This document shows positions 1 to 4,647 of a stretch of DNA of 8,922 nucleotides, piece after piece. Origin of the DNA: Nocardioidaceae bacterium (GTDB taxonomy: Bacteria; Actinomycetota; Actinomycetes; Propionibacteriales; Nocardioidaceae); the NCBI GenBank assembly GCA_020438665.1, contig JAGQUE010000561.1, positions 1 through 8,922 on the forward strand. The letters run 5' to 3'. The translations under genes and the position numbers were made by a program. Below the pieces are notes generated by a model. The model worked only from the letters and a program-made list of their open reading frames with translations, had not been told where the DNA came from and did no database searches. Every line of letters begins with the position of its first letter. Position 1 is the first letter of the stretch.

Positions 1-128
1 ACGCCCAGCGGGCCGTAGTCCCAGGCGGAGCGGGTGCCGCCATAGATCTCGCCACAGGGGTAGACGAAGCCCCGACGCTTGGCCAGGGAGACGACGCTGT
101 CGAGGGCGGACGGGGGCTTCTTGGCCAC
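1..128 (-). CDS. glyS: Glycyl-tRNA synthetase, N-terminal fragment (runs off the left edge)
   Basis: Only the first 42 codons are present. The enzyme charges tRNA-Gly with glycine using ATP in the cytoplasm. Recognition rests on the N-terminal signature of the homodimeric (alpha2) class II glycyl-tRNA synthetases: the visible peptide has a basic start, the [17 protein letters not shown] segment, then GEIYGG (residues 26-31) and DYGPLG (residues 37-42), which line the glycine/ATP site in this family. The GTG start at 128 is chosen because a GAAGGA ribosome-binding site (135-140 on the forward strand, read in reverse) lies 6 nt upstream. It lies downstream of the ABM-like gene on the same strand with a 73-nt gap holding two hairpins, so it probably has its own promoter. 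Closeness of glyS to a zur gene is also known in mycobacteria, which supports the assignment. Confidence 0.93.
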   Translation of the reverse strand, partial: MAKKPPSALDSVVSLAKRRGFVYPCGEIYGGTRSAWDYGPLG

Positions 129-151
129 GATGGGTCCTTCACTGTGCTCGC

Positions 152-194
152 CCGGGGCAAGCGCCCCGGTGCTGGCCGACCGGCTGTCGGCAGC
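152..194 (-). terminator. Two adjacent hairpins between the ABM-like gene and glyS
   Basis: Two stem-loops are visible in the 73-nt gap. The first pairs CCGGGGC (152-158) with GCCCCGG (163-169) around a 4-nt loop. The second pairs GCCGAC (175-180) with GTCGGC (186-191) around a 5-nt loop, and extends by three more pairs (171-173 with 192-194) past one bulged base. For the ABM-like transcript they lie just after the stop codon at 202-204, where a terminator is expected. Neither is followed by a T-tract on the minus strand, so canonical intrinsic termination is not shown. They could instead be part of the glyS leader. No T-box-like features were recognised. Confidence 0.35.
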
Positions 195-201
195 GGTTGG
201 G

Positions 202-522
202 CTAGCCTAACGAGCGCGCCTCGGCCACGTTGAGGTCGGTCCCGTCGTCGGCGGGCTCGAAGGCGCTGGGCTCGTCGATGGCCCGACTCAGGAGCGGGAC
301 GGCGTGCAGCTTGACGTCGTACGCCGACAGGGCACGTCGATAGGCACCCACCGACTCCCAGTGGGTGACGAGCACCCACAGTTCGGGGTCGTCGAGGTTG
401 CGGCCCAGGCTCCCCGACACATAGCCCGGTCGGGACGCCAGGGTTCCGTGCGCAAGGTGGGCGTCGGCGCGGAAGGCGACACCGTCTCCAGCGGGGACCC
501 GGAACCGTGAGACCACGAGCAT
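202..522 (-). CDS. Small ABM-like (antibiotic biosynthesis monooxygenase) domain protein
   Basis: This is a 106-residue soluble protein consisting of a single dimeric alpha/beta-barrel (ABM-type) domain. The sequence opens with a beta strand (MLVVSRFRV), then a helical region, then [20 protein letters not shown] (31-50) followed by LVTHWES (51-57). This 'RPGY...DDP..W.L.THW.S' pattern is typical of the ABM fold, used by small monooxygenases and haem-degrading enzymes but also by many proteins without a known reaction. No catalytic assignment is possible; the Asn and Trp pair of IsdG-type haem oxygenases was not identified with confidence. The ATG at 522 is preferred because the first strand of the fold starts there and a GGTGG lies 5 nt upstream. 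A GTG at 552 in frame would add ten residues but has GGGG directly abutting it. The gene is divergent from znuA, with the nearest Zur box 38 nt upstream, so zinc control is possible but unproven. Confidence 0.75.
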   Translation of the reverse strand: MLVVSRFRVPAGDGVAFRADAHLAHGTLASRPGYVSGSLGRNLDDPELWVLVTHWESVGAYRRALSAYDVKLHAVPLLSRAIDEPSAFEPADDGTDLNVAEARSLG

Positions 523-559
523 GCGGCCACCGTAGTCCAGCAGCGGCAGCACCCCGAGT

Positions 560-574
560 TGAAAATGATTCTCA
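560..574. promoter_or_regulatory. Zur box 1
   Basis: TGAAAATGATTCTCA is a 15-bp, 7-1-7 inverted repeat with one mismatched pair. It matches the actinobacterial Zur operator pattern (TGAnAATGATTnTCA). It sits upstream of znuA and overlaps the predicted -35. Its centre is 21 bp (two helical turns) from that of the second box, so two Zur dimers could bind the same DNA face. A zur gene terminates the operon, supporting zinc-dependent autorepression. Confidence 0.88.
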
Positions 575-580
575 ATTCAG

Positions 581-595
581 TGAGAATGATTCTCA
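581..595. promoter_or_regulatory. Zur box 2, perfect palindrome abutting the znuA start codon
   Basis: TGAGAATGATTCTCA is a perfect 7-1-7 palindrome and a strong match to the actinobacterial Zur operator. Its last base is the A of the chosen znuA ATG (595-597). It covers the predicted -10 hexamer and the likely transcription start. Zinc-loaded Zur bound here should block initiation directly. Confidence 0.9.
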
Positions 596-1572
596 TGCCC
601 AACGGAACCCCGGCCACGCGCCGCCCCGCTGTCCGACTGATCACCCGCGCAGGCGCCCTGGCACTGGCCGCCACCTCCCTCACCGGGTGCGCCGCGTTCT
701 CCGACTCCGGCCCATCCCCGGACGGCAGTGGCAAGGTCAGCGTGGTCGCGGCGTTCTATCCCCTGGAGTTCGTCAGCTCCCGGGTCGGCGGCGCTCACGT
801 CAGCATCACCGACCTGACCGCGCCGGGGGCTGAGCCGCATGATCTGGAGCTCTCGGTCAAGGAGACCGCCGAGGTCAGCAAGGCGGACCTCGTCGTCTAT
901 GAGAAGGGCTTCCAGGCCCAGGTCGACGCCGCTGTCGACCAGTCCGACGCGCCCACGGTCGATGCGGGCGCCGCCGCAGGTCTGGAGAAGGTCGGTCACG
1001 ACGGCCATGACCACGAGGGGGGCTCGACGCACGGCGAGTCGACCGGGCTGGGCGACCTGGATCCCCACTTCTGGCAGGACCCGCTCAAGATGGCCGCGGT
1101 CGCCGACACCGTGGCCGACGAGCTCGCCACCATCGACCCCGCCCACGCCGACGACTACCGGGCCAATGCCGCCCAGCTCCGTGCCGACCTCGAGGCTCTC
1201 GACCAGGAGTACGCCGCCGGGCTGACCGGGTGCGCCAGGAGCACCGTCGTGGTCTCCCACGACGCGTTCGGTTATCTCTCCCGCTATGGGCTGGAGTTCG
1301 AGTCGATCGCGGGGCTCTCCCCTGACGCCGAGCCGACGCCGGCCGACCTCGCCCGGCTCCAGGCGCTCATCACCACCGACGGGATCACCACCGTGTTCGG
1401 GGAGCGGCTGGCCTCTCCCAAGATGGCGCAGACCCTCGCTGACGACATGGGCGTGTCGATGGAGGTGCTCGACCCGATCGAGGGCCTCGACTCGGACACG
1501 GCCGATGAGGACTACCTTTCCCTGATGAAGCAGAACCTCGCCGCCCTCCAGGAGGCCAACCAGTGTCAATAG
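595..1572 (+). CDS. znuA: Zinc ABC transporter substrate-binding lipoprotein
   Basis: This 325-residue lipoprotein captures zinc outside the membrane and passes it to the ZnuB/ZnuC channel. The N-terminus is a lipoprotein signal: basic stretch (R9, R10, R14, R18), hydrophobic core, and lipobox LTGC with Cys32 as the lipidated residue. The mature part is a cluster A-I metal-binding protein. Likely ligands are His82 (GAEPHDLE), His157 (DPHFWQDP) and His221 (SHDAFGYL), with Asp292 (VLDPIEGL) as the fourth. A His/Asp-rich loop at 134-145 (H134, H137, H139, H145) between the first two ligands is typical of zinc rather than manganese members. Cys212 and Cys324 may form a disulfide (inference). The ATG at 595 is preferred over upstream in-frame TTG, ATG and GTG codons because those would translate the Zur boxes and lengthen the signal peptide. 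No ribosome-binding site is visible, which fits a leaderless message. It is first in the znuA-znuC-znuB-zur operon. Confidence 0.93.
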   Translation: MPNGTPATRRPAVRLITRAGALALAATSLTGCAAFSDSGPSPDGSGKVSVVAAFYPLEFVSSRVGGAHVSITDLTAPGAEPHDLELSVKETAEVSKADLVVYEKGFQAQVDAAVDQSDAPTVDAGAAAGLEKVGHDGHDHEGGSTHGESTGLGDLDPHFWQDPLKMAAVADTVADELATIDPAHADDYRANAAQLRADLEALDQEYAAGLTGCARSTVVVSHDAFGYLSRYGLEFESIAGLSPDAEPTPADLARLQALITTDGITTVFGERLASPKMAQTLADDMGVSMEVLDPIEGLDSDTADEDYLSLMKQNLAALQEANQCQ

Positions 1573-2366
1573 CGCCCGGGGACGACGGTCCGGTCACGGT
1601 CAGCAACGCCTCGGTCTCCCTCGAGGGGCGACCGATCCTGCGCAGGATCGACCTGACCGTGGGCACAGGTGAGTTCGTGGCGCTGATGGGCGCCAACGGC
1701 TCCGGCAAGTCCACGCTCGTCCGTGCCATGACCGGGCTGCTCCCGCTGACCGGTGGAGCGGTCCGGCTCTTCGGGACACCCCTGCAGCAGTTCCAGGACT
1801 GGCGGAGGGTCGGGTTCGTGCCGCAACGGGTCGGCGCCACCTCCGGCGTCCCCGCCTCGGTGTGGGAGGTCGTCGCCTCCGGCCGCCTGACGCGACGCCG
1901 CCTCCTCCGCCCGCTGAACCGGGCCGACCGGGCCGTGGTCGACGCCGCGATCGAGGCGGTCGGGCTCACCAGCAAACGTGGCGACGGGGTCGCCTCCTTG
2001 TCGGGTGGCCAGCAGCAGCGGGTGCTGATCGCGCGCGCTCTCGCCGGCGAGCCGGAGCTGTTCTTCCTCGACGAGCCCACCGCCGGGGTCGATCTGCCCA
2101 ACCAGCTCGCCCTTGCCGAGACCCTGGGTGGTCTCAAGGCGAGCGGGGCGACCGTCGTCCTGGTCGCCCACGAGCTCGGCCCGCTTGCCCACCTCGTCGA
2201 CCGGGCCGTGGTCATGAGGGACGGACGAGTCGCCTACGACGGTCCCCCGCTGTCCGACCTGGCGGTCCACGACCCCCACCTGGGCGAGCCGCACACCCAC
2301 CACGCGGAGCCGCCGTGGCCCCAGCACATTCCCCACGTCACCGCTCCCCTGGAGGGGCAGGCATGA
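1563..2366 (+). CDS. znuC: Zinc ABC transporter ATP-binding protein
   Basis: This 267-residue cytoplasmic ATPase powers zinc import through ZnuB. All nucleotide-binding motifs are intact: Walker A GANGSGKST (43-51), Q-loop Gln88 (VPQR), signature LSGGQ (146-150), Walker B ending in LDE with Asp170 and the catalytic Glu171, D-loop GVD (175-177) and switch His203 (VAHE). The C-terminal tail after about residue 235 is unusually rich in histidine (H236, H239, H244, H246, H247, H255, H258), which is not needed for ATPase function and may bind zinc. The GTG start at 1563 overlaps the last 10 nt of znuA. It has a strong AGGAGG ribosome-binding site (1550-1555) 7 nt upstream, indicating translational coupling. 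The ATGA overlap with znuB continues the coupling. Confidence 0.95.
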   Translation: MSIAPGDDGPVTVSNASVSLEGRPILRRIDLTVGTGEFVALMGANGSGKSTLVRAMTGLLPLTGGAVRLFGTPLQQFQDWRRVGFVPQRVGATSGVPASVWEVVASGRLTRRRLLRPLNRADRAVVDAAIEAVGLTSKRGDGVASLSGGQQQRVLIARALAGEPELFFLDEPTAGVDLPNQLALAETLGGLKASGATVVLVAHELGPLAHLVDRAVVMRDGRVAYDGPPLSDLAVHDPHLGEPHTHHAEPPWPQHIPHVTAPLEGQA

Positions 2367-3367
2367 CCTTCACCGACCTGTTCTCCCTGGGCTTCATGCA
2401 GCGCGCGCTGATCGCCGCCGTCGTCACGGGGCTCGCCGCGCCGGCCGTGGGGACCTACATCGTGCAGCGACGGCTGGCCTTGCTGGGTGACGGCATTGGC
2501 CATGTCGCGGTCACCGGCGTGGCGCTCGGCCTGATCACGGGCACGTCCCCCATCTGGGCAGCGGTCATCGTCGCCGTCCTCGGCGCCGTCCTCGTCGAGG
2601 TGATCCGCGAGCGCGGTCACACCAACGGCGACGTCGCCCTGGCGCTGCTCTTCTATGGCGGTCTGGCCGGCGGGGTGCTCCTCACCGGCATCGGTGGCCA
2701 GAGCGCGGCGAAGCTCCAGGAGTTCCTCTTCGGTTCCATCCTCAGCATCTCCGTCGGCGACATGCTCGTCACGATGGGGCTGGCGGCCGTGGTGATCGTG
2801 GCCGGCATCGGCCTCAGCCCCCAGCTCTTCGCGGTCTCCCAGGACGAGGAACACGCACGCGTCTCCGGGCTGCACGTGCGCTTCTACAACATCCTCATCG
2901 CCGTCCTCGCCGCGGTCAGCATCTCCGTGGCGATGCGCACCGTCGGACTGCTGCTGGTGTCCGCGCTGATGGTGGTCCCGGTGGCGACCGCGCAACAGGT
3001 GACGCGATCCTTCCGGACCACGCTGATGGCCGCGATGGCCTGGGGCACGTTCGCCTCGCTCGGCGGCCTGGTGCTGTCGGCCTGGGCGTCGTTCTACGCC
3101 CGGGTCGCTCCCGGTCCCACGATCGTCCTGCTGGCCCTCGCCTGCTTCGGCCTGACGTGGCCCCTCGGCGTGCTGCTGCGGCGACGGCAGCGCCTCGCGA
3201 CGCCGTTCGCATCCGGCGCCCCGGAGATCCATCAGGAGACCGACGAGCATCCCCACGTCCACGGTCCCGACTGCGGCCACTTGGCCGTGCCGCACGACGA
3301 CCACATCGACTATGTCCACGACGGTCACCGCCACGCCGCCCACGGAGCCCACTATGACGAGCACTGA
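2363..3367 (+). CDS. znuB: Zinc ABC transporter permease with a histidine-rich tail
   Basis: This 334-residue integral membrane protein forms the zinc channel of the ABC-3 (ZnuB/MntB) family. Hydrophobic helices fill residues about 12-272. Family signatures include GDGIGHVAVTGVALG (42-56), the probable ATPase-coupling stretch DEEHARVSGLHVRFYN (161-176), and VGLLLVSALMVVPVATA (194-210). After the last helix and a basic RRRQR stop-transfer segment (273-277) there is a cytoplasmic tail of about 50 residues with 13 histidines between 290 and 334, plus Asp, Glu and one Cys. Such a tail is absent from minimal family members and may buffer or sense incoming zinc. The ATG at 2363 forms an ATGA overlap with the znuC stop and has GGAGG (2351-2355) 7 nt upstream. 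A longer frame reading back through znuC is an artefact of open reading, not a real extension. Confidence 0.94.
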   Translation: MTFTDLFSLGFMQRALIAAVVTGLAAPAVGTYIVQRRLALLGDGIGHVAVTGVALGLITGTSPIWAAVIVAVLGAVLVEVIRERGHTNGDVALALLFYGGLAGGVLLTGIGGQSAAKLQEFLFGSILSISVGDMLVTMGLAAVVIVAGIGLSPQLFAVSQDEEHARVSGLHVRFYNILIAVLAAVSISVAMRTVGLLLVSALMVVPVATAQQVTRSFRTTLMAAMAWGTFASLGGLVLSAWASFYARVAPGPTIVLLALACFGLTWPLGVLLRRRQRLATPFASGAPEIHQETDEHPHVHGPDCGHLAVPHDDHIDYVHDGHRHAAHGAHYDEH

Positions 3368-3761
3368 CGCTGACCTGCCGACGTCGGTCCGGCCCACCAA
3401 GCAGCGCCGAGCAGTGGCCGCCGTCCTCGACAGCTTCGACGACTTCCGCTCTGCCCAGCAGATCCACGAGCTGCTCACCCGGGCCGGCGAGCAGGTCGGC
3501 CTGGCGACCGTCTATCGCACCCTGCAGCGGCTCGCCGAGGCAGGCGAGGTCGACCTGCTGCGGACCGCCGAGGGCGAAGCGATCTATCGACGCTGCTCCG
3601 AACAGCACCACCACCACCTGGTCTGCCGACGCTGCGGCGCAACGGTCGAGGTGGCCGGCCCCGCGGTCGAGAGATGGGCCGAGGGCGTCGCGGCCGAGCA
3701 TGGCTTCACCGAGGTGTCCCACACGTTGGAGCTCTTCGGCGTCTGCGCCAGGTGTCACTGA
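3354..3761 (+). CDS. zur: Zinc uptake regulator, Fur family repressor
   Basis: This 135-residue dimeric repressor binds Zur boxes when loaded with zinc. The N-terminal winged helix includes TKQRRAVAAVL (15-25) and recognition region GLATVYRTLQRL (49-60). The zinc ligands are complete. A structural CxxC pair is Cys91/Cys94 with Cys131/Cys134. A sensing site fits Asp67, Cys81, His86 and His88, and a third site fits His85, His87, Glu106 and His123. These correspond at a constant offset of five to the ligands I recall for Mycobacterium tuberculosis FurB/Zur, which argues for Zur rather than iron-sensing Fur or PerR. The ATG at 3354 has GGAG (3344-3347) 6 nt upstream. An in-frame ATG at 3312 has no ribosome-binding site and would add 14 low-complexity residues overlapping znuB further. 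As last gene of the znu operon it overlaps znuB by 14 nt, so Zur controls its own synthesis through the boxes at 560-595. Confidence 0.94.
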   Translation: MTSTDADLPTSVRPTKQRRAVAAVLDSFDDFRSAQQIHELLTRAGEQVGLATVYRTLQRLAEAGEVDLLRTAEGEAIYRRCSEQHHHHLVCRRCGATVEVAGPAVERWAEGVAAEHGFTEVSHTLELFGVCARCH

Positions 3762-3778
3762 GCGGCGCCGTCGCCGTC

Positions 3779-3791
3779 GGCCGAGTCGGCC
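3779..3791. terminator. Weak hairpin in the convergent zur/SDR gap
   Basis: GGCCG (3779-3783) pairs with CGGCC (3787-3791) around a 3-nt loop, in the 46-nt gap between the convergent stops of zur and the SDR gene. This is where a bidirectional terminator is expected. No T-tract follows on either strand, so any termination would be unusual or factor-assisted. Confidence 0.25.
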
Positions 3792-3807
3792 CGCCGTGAC
3801 CCAGGGC

Positions 3808-4647
3808 TCAGCGCGAGATCCCCTTGCGTGCGAGATATCTCGCGCGGCCGCGCCGACCGATCGCCTCGGCCGGCTTGAGGATCGGCGGGACCAGCCAGGG
3901 GAAGGACTCCAACAGGCGGCACAAGACAGCATCGGAATAGGGCAGGTAGTGCTCGACCTTGCGCCGTCGCTGCGCCTTCTCGACCACGTCCGCAACGTCC
4001 TCGGCGGTGCTGACCTTGCCGAAGAAGTTGAGGAGGCTGCCGTCGTGGGTGGCCTCGTGGAGCAGCATGGGGGTGTCGACGGCGCTGGGATAGACCCCGC
4101 TGACCGCCACGCCGGTCTCCTTGAGCTCCGTACTCAGCGCCGCGAGATAGGCACGCAGCCCCGCTTTGGCGGCCGAGTAGGCCGCCGATCCGGGCAGCGC
4201 GAGGATCCCGCCCATCGACACCGTCGCGATCACGTGACCGCGGCCCCGGACGACCATGGCCCGCGCCGCCGACCCGGCGGTGACCATCACCGAGCCCAGC
4301 ATCACGTCGAGCTGAAGGCGGAGCTGGTCGGCACTGGAGTCGACGACGTCGCCGGGCAGGATCACACCCGCGTTGAAGAAGGCGACCTCGAGCCGGTCGG
4401 CCCACTCCCCCTCGATCCGGCCGCACAACGCATCGACGGCCGCCCGGTCGGTCAGGTCGCACGCCACCGCGATCGGCTCGGCCGCGACCGGCTGCTGCGC
4501 CGCTGCCTGGTCGGCGAGGGCCTGGGTGCGCTCCACGAGGACCGGCCGGTGCCCTTGGGCGACCAGTCGCCGTGCGACGGCCTCGCCGATGCCACCGGCC
4601 GCCCCGGTGACCAGCGCCAGCGACTCAGCCCGGACTGACTCAGACAC
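3808..4647 (-). CDS. Short-chain dehydrogenase/reductase (classical SDR)
   Basis: This 279-residue soluble oxidoreductase should interconvert an alcohol and a carbonyl using NAD(P)(H). The Rossmann dinucleotide motif TGAAGGIG is at 14-21, Asp64 follows in CDL, NAG is at 92-94, and the catalytic Ser144, Tyr157 and Lys161 lie in VSMGG and YSAAK with the usual 13-residue Ser-Tyr spacing. The Asn of the extended SDR catalytic tetrad (normally VNL.G) appears to be Met116 here (VMLG). The acid Glu39 followed by Arg40 at the end of strand 2 leaves NAD versus NADP open. The C-terminal extension (about 225-279) is basic, with a proline-rich WLVPPILKP segment. The GTG start at 4647 overlaps the end of the permease-FMO gene by 8 nt and has AAGGAG (4655-4660, reverse strand) 7 nt upstream, so the two are translated from one message. 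The context suggests it processes a product or substrate of the FMO; its own substrate cannot be read from sequence. Confidence 0.88.
   Translation of the reverse strand: MSESVRAESLALVTGAAGGIGEAVARRLVAQGHRPVLVERTQALADQAAAQQPVAAEPIAVACDLTDRAAVDALCGRIEGEWADRLEVAFFNAGVILPGDVVDSSADQLRLQLDVMLGSVMVTAGSAARAMVVRGRGHVIATVSMGGILALPGSAAYSAAKAGLRAYLAALSTELKETGVAVSGVYPSAVDTPMLLHEATHDGSLLNFFGKVSTAEDVADVVEKAQRRRKVEHYLPYSDAVLCRLLESFPWLVPPILKPAEAIGRRGRARYLARKGISR
3811..3845. repeat. Nine-bp inverted repeat at the 3' end of the SDR gene
   Basis: GCGCGAGAT (3811-3819) and ATCTCGCGC (3837-3845) are perfect inverted arms separated by 17 nt. The right part also contains a separate 14-bp perfect palindrome, GCGAGATATCTCGC (3830-3843). 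Both lie in the last dozen or so codons of the SDR gene, next to its TGA (3808-3810). They could form an RNA hairpin that helps end the SDR transcript or blocks zur read-through. They could also be chance in codons for Arg, Ala and Tyr. Confidence 0.4.

Larger units (their letters stand above)
559..595 (+). promoter_or_regulatory. Predicted znuA promoter embedded in the Zur boxes, with possible leaderless start
   Basis: TTGAAA (559-564) matches the -35 consensus at five of six positions. It is separated by exactly 17 bp from GAGAAT (582-587), a -10-like hexamer that keeps the A at position 2 and the T at position 6. Counting from this -10, transcription would begin at 594-595, which is the A of the znuA ATG. 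No Shine-Dalgarno sequence precedes that ATG, so a leaderless mRNA fits. The -35 lies in the first Zur box and the -10 in the second, so bound Zur would block polymerase. The promoter elements are inferred from spacing and consensus only. Confidence 0.5.

Noticed and set aside
523..552. Ten-residue extension of the ABM-like protein to GTG 552
   Set aside because: The purine run abuts the codon with no spacer, and the ABM fold begins at the later ATG.
559..594. Upstream in-frame starts for znuA (TTG 559, ATG 565, GTG 580, ATG 586)
   Set aside because: They would translate the Zur boxes and add residues before a normal lipoprotein signal; the promoter prediction also puts transcription at 594-595.
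577..1569. Long open frame on the minus strand opposite znuA
   Set aside because: Its translation shows no recognisable domain and the plus strand encodes an intact ZnuA with all metal ligands. Long antisense frames are expected in high-GC coding DNA.
1862..2362. N-terminal extension of ZnuB running back through znuC
   Set aside because: The extension is Arg/Pro-rich nonsense in the shadow of znuC. The ATG at 2363 has a good ribosome-binding site and starts the first membrane helix region.
3312..3353. Earlier start for zur at ATG 3312
   Set aside because: No ribosome-binding site, a low-complexity Thr/Pro extension, and a deeper overlap with znuB.
2234..3995. Long minus-strand frames opposite znuB and zur
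   Set aside because: Arg/His/Asp-rich translations without domains, opposite clear genes.
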